Shown: positions 17,572-26,111 of the stretch, piece by piece
Numbering within the stretch: position 1 is the first letter of the stretch
How the letters are laid out: every line of letters starts with the position of its first letter
Assembly: GCA_016719885.1 (NCBI GenBank)
Contig: JADJYF010000016.1
Span: 77,807 to 141,806 of the forward strand
DNA: 64,000 nucleotides
Source of the DNA: Pseudomonadota bacterium
GTDB lineage: Bacteria > Pseudomonadota > Gammaproteobacteria > Ga0077536
Direction of reading: 5' to 3'
Notes under the pieces: model-generated
Databases searched by the model: none
The model's input: only the letters and a program-made list of their open reading frames with translations
What the model was told of the DNA's origin: nothing
Made by a program: the position numbers and the translations under genes

Positions 17572-18947
17572 ACGCCAACCTTGCGCCATGGCTGAATTCT
17601 TCACCCAGCAGCCGCTGGTGCGCGGATCTCGTGCCCTATTTCGAACGCCTGGCCGAGCCGCCGGCGGTGGCGGTGGAAGGCAAGCTGTCGCGCATGGTCG
17701 GCCTGACCCTGGAGGCGGTGGGCTGCCAGGCCGCGATCGGCGATCGCTGCCGCGTCTACAACCCTGGTGGCGTCGACGTCGACGCCGAAGTGGTGGGCTT
17801 TTCCGGTGAGCGCCTGTTCCTCATGCCGACCGGTATCCCACGTGGCCTGTCGCCCAATGCGCGGGTCATCCCGCTCGGCGGCGCCGGCGACGTGGCGGTG
17901 GGCGAGGCCTTGCTCGGCCGCGTGCTGGACGGTTCCGGCCGGCCACTGGACAACCGCGGACCGCTGCATTTGAGCGAGCGCCGGCCGCTATACGGAGAGA
18001 TGATCAATCCTCTGCAACGCGCCGTGATCAGTGAGCCGCTGGACGTCGGTGTGCGCTCCATCAATGCCTTGCTGACGGTCGGCCGCGGCCAGCGCATCGG
18101 CCTGTTCGCGCCGTCCGGTGTCGGTAAATCAGTGTTGCTCGGCATGATGACGCGCTTCACCGACGCCGACGTGATCGTGGTCGGGCTCATCGGTGAGCGC
18201 GGCCGTGAAGTGAAGGAATTCATCGAAGAGATCCTCGGCGAAGCCGGCATGGCGCGCGCGGTGGTGGTGGCGACGCCGGCCGACAACCCGCCGCTCATGC
18301 GCATGCACGGCGCCGCCATGGCCACCAGCATCGCCGAATACTTCCGTGACACCGGCAGGCACGTGCTGCTGCTGATGGATTCCCTGACGCGCTATGCGCA
18401 GGCCAATCGCGAGATCGCGCTCACCATCGGCGAACCGCCCGCCACGCGCGGCTTTCCGCCGTCGGTGTTCGCGCGCCTGCCGCAGCTGGTCGAACGCGCC
18501 GGCATGGGCGTCGGTGGCCGCGGTTCGATCACGGCCTTCTACACGGTCCTGACCGAGGCCGACGATCCCAACGACCCGGTGGCCGATTCGGCGCGCGCCA
18601 TTCTCGATGGCCACATCGTGCTGTCGCGACGCCTGGCCGAGCGCGGCCTGTACCCGGCCATCGACATCGAGGCGTCCATCAGCCGCGTGATGTCGCAGGT
18701 GGTCGGCGACCGCCAGTTGAAATACGCGCGCGCCCTCAAGCATTTCTATTCGCTGTACGAACAGAACGCGGATCTCTTCAACGTCGGCGCCTACCAGCGC
18801 GGCGCCAATCCCGAACTCGACAGCGCGGTGGCCATGCGTCCGCAGATCCTCGAGTTCCTGGGCCAGGATCGGCGCGCGGCGGTCAATTTCAACGACGCCG
18901 TGTCGGCCCTCGCCACCGTCACCGGCGGCGACATCCTCGACAGCTGA
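17568..18947 (+). CDS. fliI: Flagellum-specific export ATPase FliI
   Basis: FliI is the hexameric ATPase of the flagellar type III export machine, related to the F1 beta subunit. The 459-residue protein has Walker A GLFAPSGVGKSVLLGMM (about residues 179-195), the family signature around PPATRGFPPSVFARLPQLVE and a Walker B strand HVLLLMDSLTRYA. The second half (DSARAILDGHIVLSRRLAER) is characteristic of FliI/YscN. Its start lies inside the fliH 3' end (ATGA overlap). Confidence 0.97.
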   Translation: MNANLAPWLNSSPSSRWCADLVPYFERLAEPPAVAVEGKLSRMVGLTLEAVGCQAAIGDRCRVYNPGGVDVDAEVVGFSGERLFLMPTGIPRGLSPNARVIPLGGAGDVAVGEALLGRVLDGSGRPLDNRGPLHLSERRPLYGEMINPLQRAVISEPLDVGVRSINALLTVGRGQRIGLFAPSGVGKSVLLGMMTRFTDADVIVVGLIGERGREVKEFIEEILGEAGMARAVVVATPADNPPLMRMHGAAMATSIAEYFRDTGRHVLLLMDSLTRYAQANREIALTIGEPPATRGFPPSVFARLPQLVERAGMGVGGRGSITAFYTVLTEADDPNDPVADSARAILDGHIVLSRRLAERGLYPAIDIEASISRVMSQVVGDRQLKYARALKHFYSLYEQNADLFNVGAYQRGANPELDSAVAMRPQILEFLGQDRRAAVNFNDAVSALATVTGGDILDS

Positions 18948-18970
18948 ACTCTCAAGCAAGGTAGCCCGCC

Positions 18971-19405
18971 ATGACCCGCAGCCAACGCATGAAGCGCATC
19001 GTGACCTTGAACGAGATGCAGAAATCGGTGGCGTCGCAAAAGCTCGCGAGCACCCGTGGGCGTCATGATGGCAATCTGAAAAAGCTCGAGGAATTTCGCC
19101 GTTATCGCCTGGAATACGCGCGCGCCCTGCAGAACCCTGGCCAGGCCATGAGCGCGGCGGCGGCACGCGATACGCGCGTGTTCCTGGGCCAGCTCGAACG
19201 CACCATCACCGCCCTCGAGCAGATGGTCACGCGCTCCGAGCGCGAGTGCGCGGACGACCTCGCCGCCTGGAAGCGCGAGGCGCAGCGCGCCAACGTGTTG
19301 GTGGATATTCTCGACCGCTGCACGCGCAACGAAGAATCCGACCGCGAAGGGCGGCTGCAGCGTGAGATTGATGACCGGCGGGTGGAACTCGCCGGTATGG
19401 ATTGA
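18971..19405 (+). CDS. fliJ: Flagellar export chaperone FliJ
   Basis: FliJ is the coiled-coil stalk of the export ATPase and an escort for substrate chaperones. The 144-residue protein is almost wholly helical and charged (KRIVTLNEMQKSVASQKLAS near the start; LERTITALEQMVTRSEREC in the middle). Sequence similarity in this family is low, so the assignment rests on length, coiled-coil character and position 23 bases after fliI. It ends the fliEFGHIJ run; a REP-like palindrome follows 20 bases later. Confidence 0.88.
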   Translation: MTRSQRMKRIVTLNEMQKSVASQKLASTRGRHDGNLKKLEEFRRYRLEYARALQNPGQAMSAAAARDTRVFLGQLERTITALEQMVTRSERECADDLAAWKREAQRANVLVDILDRCTRNEESDREGRLQREIDDRRVELAGMD

Positions 19406-19425
19406 AACGACGGTTTCTTCCGTAG

Positions 19426-19443
19426 GTGCGAATTTATTCGCAC
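19426..19443. repeat. REP-like palindrome GTGCGAAT-TT-ATTCGCAC
   Basis: A perfect 8-bp inverted repeat with flank AGGTGCGA, the same family as the elements at 8737 and 8793. It sits between fliJ and the convergent UDP-xylose synthase gene. The AT-richer sequence around it (19406-19524) holds no gene that can be supported. Confidence 0.6.
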
Positions 19444-19524
19444 ATTTAAAGGGCTGCCAATGCCTCACTTCGGGACAGATGCGAATAAGTCTGACCCACA
19501 AATCCAGCACCGCCGATCCCCCCT

Positions 19525-20493
19525 TCAGCGTTTCAAGCGCTCATCGAAATACGCAATCGTCTTCGCCAAACCGTCGCGCAACTTCACGCTTGGTTCCCAC
19601 CCGAGCTGGGTGCGCGCACGCGTGATATCCGGCTGGCGCTGGCGCGGATCGTCGGTGGGCAGCGGCTGGAAGCTTATCTTGCTCTTCGAACCGACCATCT
19701 CCACCACCAGCTCGGCGAGCTGGCGAATGGTGAATTCGTCGGGATTGCCGATGTTGATCGGGCCTGTCACTTCCGGCGCGCTGTCCATGAGCTTGACGAG
19801 GCCGGCGATGAGATCGTCCACATAGCAGAACGAACGGGTCTGCGAGCCATCGCCGTAGAGCGTGATGTCCTGGTTGGCGAGGGCCTGCACGATGAAGTTG
19901 GACACCACGCGGCCATCGTTGGGATGCATGCGCGGGCCATAGGTGTTGAAGATGCGCGCCACCTTGATGGCCAGGCCGTGCTGGCGGTGGTAGTCGAAGA
20001 ACAGGGTTTCGGCACAGCGTTTGCCTTCGTCGTAGCAGGCGCGCGGGCCGATGGGATTGGTGTGACCCCAGTAGTCCTCGGTCTGCGGATGGATTTCGGG
20101 GTCGCCGTAGACCTCGCTGGTCGAGGCCTGCAGGATGCGCGCCTTGATGCGCTTGGCCAGGCCCAGCATGTTGATGGCGCCGTGCACGCTGGTCTTGGTG
20201 GTCTGCACCGGGTCGAACTGGTAGTGGATGGGCGACGCCGGGCAGGCGAGGTTGTAGATCTCGTCGGCCTCGATATAGAGCGGGAAGGTGATGTCATGCC
20301 GCAGCAGCTCGAACATCGGGTTGTCCAGCAGATGCACGACGTTGTCCTTGGCGCCGGTGTAGAAATTGTCCACGCACAGCACATCGTCGCCGCGCGCCAG
20401 CAGCGCCTCGCACAGGTGGGAGCCTAAGAAACCGGCGCCGCCGGTGACCAGAACGCGACGACGCGTTCCCTGAGTGCGGTTGGAAATATGCAT
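19525..20493 (-). CDS. UDP-glucuronate decarboxylase (UDP-xylose synthase), SDR family
   Basis: Predicted to convert UDP-glucuronate to UDP-xylose with bound NAD, in the cytosol. The 322-residue protein has the Rossmann motif VTGGAGFLGSHLCEALL near the N-terminus, the substrate strand STSEVYGDPEIHPQTEDYWG, the catalytic Tyr-x3-Lys as YDEGKR, and the family segment RIFNTYGPRMHPNDGRVVSN. ATG 20493 is preferred over upstream frame extension because a GGGAGG lies just before it and MHISNRTQGTRRRVLVTGG fits. It is transcribed against the flagellar genes and separates fliJ from fliK. A role in glycosylating flagellin or an envelope glycan is an inference; no glycosyltransferase lies beside it. Close SDR homologues act on other UDP-sugars. 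Confidence 0.88.
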   Translation of the reverse strand: MHISNRTQGTRRRVLVTGGAGFLGSHLCEALLARGDDVLCVDNFYTGAKDNVVHLLDNPMFELLRHDITFPLYIEADEIYNLACPASPIHYQFDPVQTTKTSVHGAINMLGLAKRIKARILQASTSEVYGDPEIHPQTEDYWGHTNPIGPRACYDEGKRCAETLFFDYHRQHGLAIKVARIFNTYGPRMHPNDGRVVSNFIVQALANQDITLYGDGSQTRSFCYVDDLIAGLVKLMDSAPEVTGPINIGNPDEFTIRQLAELVVEMVGSKSKISFQPLPTDDPRQRQPDITRARTQLGWEPSVKLRDGLAKTIAYFDERLKR

Positions 20494-20568
20494 GCGAACG
20501 GCCCCTCCCAGGCTTTGTGCGCGGCGCGTGCCATTGTGACATGGGCTGGCCGCGACTCGGCGGCGTTG

Positions 20569-20584
20569 TGGCACGGGCTTTGCT
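20569..20584 (+). promoter_or_regulatory. Sigma54 -24/-12 promoter of fliK
   Basis: TGGCACGGGCTTTGCT is a full match to the sigma54 consensus, 45 bases before the fliK ATG. The reverse-strand gene starting at 20493 makes readthrough from fliJ unlikely, so fliK needs this promoter. In P. aeruginosa fliK is an RpoN/FleR-dependent gene. Confidence 0.85.
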
Positions 20585-20628
20585 GATATCGGCTCGAGAA
20601 CATTGGTCCTGAGGTCTTGGAGAACGAC

Positions 20629-21666
20629 ATGCCCGCCATCGACGCCGCCCTGCCCGCCGCCCCGACGCCCACGCCTGGCGCCGCGGCCGAATCACGACCC
20701 ATGGCCCAAAACGCTGTCAAACCAGCGAAAATGGCCAACGGTGACAGCCAGGCCAGCGATGCATTCATTGCTGCCCTGCTGGCCCAGAGCACCGCGCAGA
20801 TGATCACCCCCGAGCAGCCTGCCGCGGCCGGCGAAGCGGGGACGGCGCTCGTCACGGGACAGGAATTGCCGACCTTGCGGCCAGCACTTGCCGCCACCCC
20901 GGCCGTGCGCCGTCCGGCGGCGCCCCTGGCTCCCGATTCCGCACCAACCATGGCGGCGGCGGCGGAAGGCGGCGCACAGGATGAATTCGCGACGGCTTTT
21001 GTCGCCCTGCAGGACGCCATGACCGGCGGCGCGGGGGGCGAGCGCGGCAAGGACAGCGGCCCGGCCAGTGCCGGCGATGACGCAGTCACCGCCACCGCCC
21101 TGCTGTCGGATCCGAATGCGTCGACGCTCACCACGCCGGCACGGGGCGAGACCGAAGCCAGCCGCGCACTCGATGCCCTCGGCGGTGCGCACGCCGCGCG
21201 CATTCACGAGGCGCCGGCGCCGGCCCAGGCCTATGCCGCCAAGCCCGCGCCCTTGCCCATGGACCAGCCGGCGCTGTTCGCCGAACGTTTGAACCAGCAC
21301 ATCTCCTTCATGATTGGCGACCAGGTGCAGAGCGCCCAGATCGCCGTCACGCCGGCCGACCTCGGGCCGGTGGAAGTGCGCGTGACGATGGTCGGCGACG
21401 AGGCCAAGATCCAGCTGTCCGCCACCCATGCCGCGACCCGCGAAGCTTTGAACGAAGCCTTGCCGCGCTTGCGCGCGTCGTTCGCCGAGGCTGGCATTTC
21501 CCTGTCCCAGGCCGGCGTGTTCGCGCAGATGCCCGAACGCCAGCAGGCCGATCCGTCGTACACCGCCCAGGCCCGTGGCCAGGACGGCGATTTCGATATC
21601 GCGTCGGCGGCGCCGGTGGCCGGCAGCCGCAGCCTCAAGGTAGGCCTCATCGACGCGTTCGTGTAG
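20629..21666 (+). CDS. fliK: Flagellar hook-length control protein FliK
   Basis: FliK measures the hook and flips the export gate (via FlhB) from hook to filament substrates. The 345-residue protein has a long Ala/Pro-rich, poorly conserved N-terminal part (about 1-215) and a conserved C-terminal Flg_hook domain (about 220-320: ADLGPVEVRVTMVGDEAKIQ, then LNEALPRLRASFAEAGI). ATG 20629 has GGAG 6 bases upstream; the TTG at 20617 in frame is less likely. It is a monocistron between a sigma54 promoter and a weak terminator. Confidence 0.9.
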   Translation: MPAIDAALPAAPTPTPGAAAESRPMAQNAVKPAKMANGDSQASDAFIAALLAQSTAQMITPEQPAAAGEAGTALVTGQELPTLRPALAATPAVRRPAAPLAPDSAPTMAAAAEGGAQDEFATAFVALQDAMTGGAGGERGKDSGPASAGDDAVTATALLSDPNASTLTTPARGETEASRALDALGGAHAARIHEAPAPAQAYAAKPAPLPMDQPALFAERLNQHISFMIGDQVQSAQIAVTPADLGPVEVRVTMVGDEAKIQLSATHAATREALNEALPRLRASFAEAGISLSQAGVFAQMPERQQADPSYTAQARGQDGDFDIASAAPVAGSRSLKVGLIDAFV

Positions 21667-21796
21667 CCACGAGGCGGCCGTCAAGAACTTGTCGGCCAGC
21701 GCCACCGCGCTACTCCGACTCGCGTCATAAACACGTGGCCGCGCCGCCCGGCGCGACCCGCCACGCCTCCCCAGGTCCTCCGTTGGCTCGGGCCGG

Positions 21797-21824
21797 CGCC
21801 GCGTCCATCGACGGCGTCCTTTTT
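21797..21824 (+). terminator. Possible terminator after fliK
   Basis: CGCCG (21797-21801) and CGGCG (21812-21816) form a short stem around a 10-base loop, followed by TCCTTTTTG. The stem is short, so the call is tentative, but the position between fliK and the sigma54 promoter of fliL fits. The rest of 21667-21887 shows no gene. Confidence 0.35.
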
Positions 21825-21887
21825 GAATTCATGCGCTTAGCGCCCACGCCGGCGCGCGCTCCGGGAACCGGAACGGGTTCGCACCTG

Positions 21888-21903
21888 GTGGCATGACGAT
21901 TGC
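21888..21903 (+). promoter_or_regulatory. Sigma54 -24/-12 promoter of fliLMNOPQR-flhB
   Basis: TGGCATGACGATTGCA has GG and GC 10 bases apart, TGGCA at -24 and a perfect TTGCA at -12. A start near 21914 would place the AGGAG ribosome site of fliL (21930-21934) normally. The equivalent Pseudomonas operon is FleQ/RpoN dependent. Confidence 0.8.
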
Positions 21904-21940
21904 ACCAGGGCCTACACGAATTCGACTCCAGGAGCTAAAC

Positions 21941-22435
21941 ATGTCTCAAGCAGCAGCTGCAGCCTCGGCGCCCGCCGGCGGCAACAAGAAACTCATCATC
22001 ATTGCCGCGACCGTGGTGTTGCTGGCTGCCATCGGCGGTGGCGTGGCGGTGATGCTGAAGGGCGGCGACAAGAAGGCCGAGGCGGCCGAGCACGCCGAGA
22101 AGGAAGTCGTGCACGAGCCGGTCTACATCGATATCAAGCCCGAGTTCGTCATCAATTTCGCCAACAAGGCCGGCCACTCCAAGTATCTCAAGTGCGAACT
22201 CTCGGTGGTGACCAAGGACCCCGAGATCGAGAAGGCCGTCGAGAAGCACCTGCCGGCCATCCGCAATGCGCTGGTGCTGCTGCTGTCGCGCCAGATCTAT
22301 GAAGAGCTCATGCCCAACGAAGGCAAGGAAAAGCTGCGCGCCGACGCGTTGGCGGCGGTGCAAGAGGTGTTGAAGGCCCAGACCGGCAAGCCCGGTATCG
22401 AGGACCTCTTCTTCTCGAACTTCGTGATGCATTGA
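21941..22435 (+). CDS. fliL: Flagellar basal body protein FliL
   Basis: FliL is a single-pass inner-membrane protein that surrounds and supports the stator. The 164-residue protein has an N-terminal membrane segment (LIIIAATVVLLAAIGGGVAV, about residues 17-36) followed by a periplasmic domain with EFVINFANKAGHSKYLKCEL and a C-terminal EDLFFSNFVMH. ATG 21941 with AGGAG 7 bases upstream is chosen over the in-frame upstream codons, which overlap the sigma54 promoter. First gene of its operon. Confidence 0.94.
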   Translation: MSQAAAAASAPAGGNKKLIIIAATVVLLAAIGGGVAVMLKGGDKKAEAAEHAEKEVVHEPVYIDIKPEFVINFANKAGHSKYLKCELSVVTKDPEIEKAVEKHLPAIRNALVLLLSRQIYEELMPNEGKEKLRADALAAVQEVLKAQTGKPGIEDLFFSNFVMH

Positions 22436-22467
22436 TTTCCTGAGCACGCAGCACCGGACCCACCGTC

Positions 22468-23484
22468 ATGGCCAATTCCGATCTCTTGTCCCAGGATGAA
22501 ATCGACGCGCTGCTGTCGGGCGTAGACAGCGGCGAGGTCGAAACCGAAGTCGACGAGGGCCTGCCGCCGGGCGCCGCGCAGCAATACGACTTCACCACCC
22601 AGGACCGCATCGTCCGCGGGCGCATGCCGACGCTCGAGATGATCAACGAGCGCCTGGCGCGCAACCTGCGCCAGAGCCTGTTCGACATGCTGCGCCGCTC
22701 GCCGGTGATCTCGCTGGAAGGCATACAGCTGTCGAAGTTCGGCGAATACGTGCACACCCTGTTGATGCCGTCCAATCTCAACATCGTGCGCATGCGCCCG
22801 CTCAAGGGCTCGGCGCTGATCGTGTGCAATCCCAAGCTCATCTTCTCGCTGGTCGATTGCTTCTTCGGCGGCGAAGGGCGCTTCTACAACAAGATTGAAG
22901 GGCGCGACTTCAGCACCACCGAGATGCGCATCGTCAAGCGTTTCCTCGACATCGTGTTCGCGGGACTCGAAGAAGCTTGGGAACCGGTCATGCCGGTCAA
23001 GTTCGAGTACGTCAATTCCGAGGTCAATCCGCAGTTCGCGAACATCGTCACGCCGAGTGAAGTGGTGGTGGTGTCGACCTTCCATATCGATCTCGAATCG
23101 GGCTCGGGCTACATGCACGTGACCCTGCCGTACTCGATGATCGAACCGATACGCGAGCTGCTCGACGCCGGCGTGCAGTCGGACGTGATGGAAAAGGACG
23201 AGCGCTGGGCGGTGATCCTGAAGGAAGAGATCAAGACCGCCGAAGTCGCGCTCAACGCCACCTTGACGCGCAAGCGCGTGTCGCTGCGCGACGTGATGGA
23301 TTTCAAGCCCGGCACCGTGCTGCCCATCGACATGCCCGGCACCGTCGTCGCGCGCGTCGATGACGTGCCGGTGTTTCGCGGCGTGTACGGCGCGCACCAG
23401 GGCAAGCAGGCGCTGAAAGTCATAGAAACCATCCGCCACAGCGAATTAATGCCACAGACCGTGGCGCTTGGAGCATTCAAATGA
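22468..23484 (+). CDS. fliM: Flagellar motor switch protein FliM
   Basis: FliM is the C-ring protein that receives phospho-CheY and reverses rotation. The 338-residue protein begins with the CheY-binding peptide LLSQDEIDALLSGV (about residues 6-19), followed by the CheC-like middle domain (LEMINERLARNLRQSLFDML, about 53-72) and a C-terminal SpoA domain (LNATLTRKRVSLRDVMDFKP, about 263-282). It overlaps fliN by four bases. The N-terminal peptide has counterparts in CheZ and CheA of this window. Confidence 0.97.
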   Translation: MANSDLLSQDEIDALLSGVDSGEVETEVDEGLPPGAAQQYDFTTQDRIVRGRMPTLEMINERLARNLRQSLFDMLRRSPVISLEGIQLSKFGEYVHTLLMPSNLNIVRMRPLKGSALIVCNPKLIFSLVDCFFGGEGRFYNKIEGRDFSTTEMRIVKRFLDIVFAGLEEAWEPVMPVKFEYVNSEVNPQFANIVTPSEVVVVSTFHIDLESGSGYMHVTLPYSMIEPIRELLDAGVQSDVMEKDERWAVILKEEIKTAEVALNATLTRKRVSLRDVMDFKPGTVLPIDMPGTVVARVDDVPVFRGVYGAHQGKQALKVIETIRHSELMPQTVALGAFK

Positions 23485-23876
23485 GTGACGCAGCCCAGGA
23501 CGATGTTGATGACGTGTGGGGCGCGGCCCTTGCAGAGCAGGGCGGCGTCATCACCGACGCGCAACCGGCGCCGATGCGCAATCTCGACGCCGACGTGGCG
23601 GCCGCCAACCTGCCGCCCGGCAGCCTCGACAACATTCTCGAGATCCCGGTCATGTTGACCGTCGAGATCGGCAGCACCAAGGTCGCGATCCGCAACCTCC
23701 TGCAGTTGAACCAGGGCTCGGTGGTGGAACTCGACCGCCTGGCCGGCGAGCCGCTGGACGTGCTGGTCAACGGCACGCTCATCGCGCATGGCGAAGTGGT
23801 GGTGGTGAACGAGAAGTTCGGTATCCGCCTGACCGACGTCATCAGCGCCCACGAGCGCGTGCGCAAGCTGAGCTGA
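23481..23876 (+). CDS. fliN: Flagellar motor switch protein FliN
   Basis: FliN is the lowest C-ring component and a docking site for FliH. The 131-residue protein has a variable acidic N-terminal half and a C-terminal SpoA domain (LEIPVMLTVEIGSTKVAIRN, then LLQLNQGSVVELDRLAGEPL, ending NEKFGIRLTDVISAHERVRK). Length is typical for gammaproteobacteria. Start overlaps the fliM stop (ATGA). Confidence 0.96.
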   Translation: MSDAAQDDVDDVWGAALAEQGGVITDAQPAPMRNLDADVAAANLPPGSLDNILEIPVMLTVEIGSTKVAIRNLLQLNQGSVVELDRLAGEPLDVLVNGTLIAHGEVVVVNEKFGIRLTDVISAHERVRKLS

Positions 23877-23888
23877 AGCACGAACGTC

Positions 23889-24284
23889 ATGCGCCATCCG
23901 TACGCCCAATCCGTGCTCGCCGCGTTCGCGCTCGCGCCCGGCCTGTGCGCCGCTGCCGGCAGCGCGCCGGTCGGTATCGGCCAGGCCGTGCAGGTGATCC
24001 TGGGCCTCGCGCTGGTGCTCGCCATGATCGTCGCGGCGGCCTGGGGCGCGCGTCGCCTGCAGGCCATCCGCCCGCAGGGCCGTGGTCATATCCGCATTCT
24101 CGAGGGCCTCGCGGTCGGTACGCGCGACAAGCTGCTGCTCATCGAAGTCGACGGTCAGCGCGTGCTGCTCGGCATGTCGCCGGGGCGCATCGCCACCCTC
24201 CACACTTTCGCCGGCGAGCCCGCGCCGCAGTTCGAAGACGCCCTGCACGCCGCCGGCCAGCAGCTGCTGGGAGCCAAGTCCTGA
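23889..24284 (+). CDS. fliO: Flagellar biosynthesis protein FliO
   Basis: FliO is a small membrane protein that helps assemble the FliP pore of the export gate. The 131-residue protein has an N-terminal signal-like segment (SVLAAFALAPGLCAAAG) and one strong membrane segment (AVQVILGLALVLAMIVAAAW, about 33-52), then a cytosolic domain (RILEGLAVGTRDKLLLIEVD). FliO diverges strongly between species, so position between fliN and fliP is part of the evidence. It overlaps fliP by one base. Confidence 0.9.
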   Translation: MRHPYAQSVLAAFALAPGLCAAAGSAPVGIGQAVQVILGLALVLAMIVAAAWGARRLQAIRPQGRGHIRILEGLAVGTRDKLLLIEVDGQRVLLGMSPGRIATLHTFAGEPAPQFEDALHAAGQQLLGAKS

Positions 24285-25018
24285 TGTTGGGCGCACTGCT
24301 GTTGTTGGCGTTGAGCCTGGCACCGGTGGCCGTCGGCGCGCAGGGCCTGGACGCGCTGTCCATCACCACCCAGGGCGATGGCAGCCAGACCTACACCCTG
24401 ACCCTGCAAGTGCTGTTGTTGATGACGGCGCTGACCATGCTGCCGGCCATCCTGCTGGCCATGACCTCGTTCACGCGCATCGTCATCGTGCTCGCCATCC
24501 TGCGCCAGGCGCTCGGCACCGCGCAGACGCCGTCCAACCAGATCCTGGTGGCGCTGGCACTGTTCATGACCTTCTTCATCATGTCGCCGGTCGCGGACAA
24601 GGTGTACGTCGAAGCGGTCCAGCCCTACCTCGACGACAAGCTCGACGCCAACACCGCGCTGGCACGCGCCGCGGTGCCGGTACGTGGCTTCATGTTCGAG
24701 CAGACCCGCGAGTCGGACATCACGCTGTTCACCGAGATGGCCGGTCATGACACTTACAAGGACAAGGACGACGTGCCGTTCACGGTGCTCGCGCCGTCCT
24801 TCATCACCAGTGAACTGAAGACCGCTTTCCAGATCGGGTTCCTGATCTTCCTGCCGTTCCTGATCATCGACCTGGTGGTCGCCAGCGTCTTGATGTCGAT
24901 GGGCATGATGATGCTGTCGCCGCTGATCATCTCGCTGCCGTTCAAGATCATGCTGTTCGTGCTGGTCGACGGCTGGGCGCTGATCGTCGGCACGCTGGCC
25001 TCGAGCTTCTACACCTGA
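24284..25018 (+). CDS. fliP: Flagellar export gate protein FliP
   Basis: FliP forms the core of the FliP5Q4R1 export channel in the inner membrane. The 244-residue protein has a cleavable signal (LLLLALSLAPVAVGAQG) and four membrane segments, with the signatures SFTRIVIVLAILRQALGTAQ (about 63-82) and GFLIFLPFLIIDLVVASVLM (about 185-204), then GMMMLSPLIISLPFKIMLFV. The open frame extends back to 23516, but this upstream part is a shadow of fliN and fliO; ATG 24284 overlapping the fliO stop is correct. Confidence 0.95.
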   Translation: MLGALLLLALSLAPVAVGAQGLDALSITTQGDGSQTYTLTLQVLLLMTALTMLPAILLAMTSFTRIVIVLAILRQALGTAQTPSNQILVALALFMTFFIMSPVADKVYVEAVQPYLDDKLDANTALARAAVPVRGFMFEQTRESDITLFTEMAGHDTYKDKDDVPFTVLAPSFITSELKTAFQIGFLIFLPFLIIDLVVASVLMSMGMMMLSPLIISLPFKIMLFVLVDGWALIVGTLASSFYT

Positions 25019-25034
25019 AGGCAGGGACACCGGC

Positions 25035-25304
25035 ATGACTCCCGAAACCGTCATCGCGCTCGGCCACGACGCACTGCAGCTGACCATCATCCTGATGGCG
25101 CTGTTGCTGTTGCCGGCGCTGGCGGTCGGCCTGTTGGTCAGCCTGTTCCAGGCCGCGACCCAGATCAACGAGATGACCCTCTCCTTCATTCCCAAGCTGC
25201 TGGCGACGGTCGCGGTGCTGGTGCTGGGCGGCTCCTATATCCTGGGCGCGCTCAGTGATTACACGGTGCGCCTGTTCCAGTCCATTCCGGGTCTCATCGG
25301 TTGA
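25035..25304 (+). CDS. fliQ: Flagellar export gate protein FliQ
   Basis: FliQ is a two-helix membrane subunit of the export gate. The 89-residue protein has the family sequence TPETVIALGHDALQLTIILM at the N-terminus and GLLVSLFQAATQINEMTLSF (about residues 34-53) in the middle. It lies 16 bases after fliP and 19 before fliR, the conserved order. Confidence 0.96.
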   Translation: MTPETVIALGHDALQLTIILMALLLLPALAVGLLVSLFQAATQINEMTLSFIPKLLATVAVLVLGGSYILGALSDYTVRLFQSIPGLIG

Positions 25305-25323
25305 CGGGAACGATGACGCCGCC

Positions 25324-26109
25324 ATGGGCAACATCTCCATATCGCAGGCGACGCTGACCGCGCTACTCGCGCAGTGGCTGTGGCCCTTCGTGCGCATCAG
25401 CGGCTTCGTGATGGCGGCGCCGGTGATGGGCACGCGCGCGCTGCCGATGCGGGCGCGCATGATCCTGGTATTGGCCATCACCAGCGTGGTGGCGCCGGTG
25501 GTGACGCCGGCCACGCACATCGAGCCGCTGTCCGCTGCCGGCCTGCTCACCGTCATGCAACAGGTCATCATCGGCGCCACCATCGGCATGGTGCTGCGCC
25601 TGACTTTCATGGTGTTCGAGTTCGCCGGCCAGTTCGTCGCACAGCAGACCGGTCTCGGCTTCGCGGCCATGGTCGACCCGACCAGCGGCTCGCAGGTGCC
25701 GGTGCTCGCGCATCTGTACGTGATCCTCGCGACCCTGATCTTCTTTGTCAGCGATGCGCACCTGGTGTTGATCAAACTCCTGGCCGAGAGTTTCACCCTG
25801 TTGCCGGTGGGGCCCATGGGCCTCACCAGCGCCGGCGCGGATCTCATTGTCGAATGGAGCGCGACGCTGTTCGCCAGCGCCTTGCTGCTGTCGCTGCCGG
25901 TGGTCATTGCGCTGCTGGCCATCAACCTCGCGTTCGGCGTGATGAGCCGCGCCGCGCCGCAGCTCAATATCATCACCATCGGCTTCCCGGTCACCATCCT
26001 GGCCGGCATCATGGTCGTCAGCCTGACGCTCGATGACCTGCGCACCAGCTGCCTCGAGTTGTTCGACTCGGCGTTCACGATCACCCGCTCGGCACTCGAG
26101 GCGCGCTGA
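25324..26109 (+). CDS. fliR: Flagellar export gate protein FliR
   Basis: FliR is the single large subunit that closes the export gate ring. The 261-residue protein is strongly hydrophobic with about six membrane segments and the family sequences RISGFVMAAPVMGTRALPMR (about 23-42) and QFVAQQTGLGFAAMVDP (about 106-122). ATG 25324 is chosen; the in-frame ATG at 25255 lies inside fliQ and gives a non-homologous extension. flhB follows after two bases. Confidence 0.94.
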   Translation: MGNISISQATLTALLAQWLWPFVRISGFVMAAPVMGTRALPMRARMILVLAITSVVAPVVTPATHIEPLSAAGLLTVMQQVIIGATIGMVLRLTFMVFEFAGQFVAQQTGLGFAAMVDPTSGSQVPVLAHLYVILATLIFFVSDAHLVLIKLLAESFTLLPVGPMGLTSAGADLIVEWSATLFASALLLSLPVVIALLAINLAFGVMSRAAPQLNIITIGFPVTILAGIMVVSLTLDDLRTSCLELFDSAFTITRSALEAR

Positions 26110-26111
26110 TC

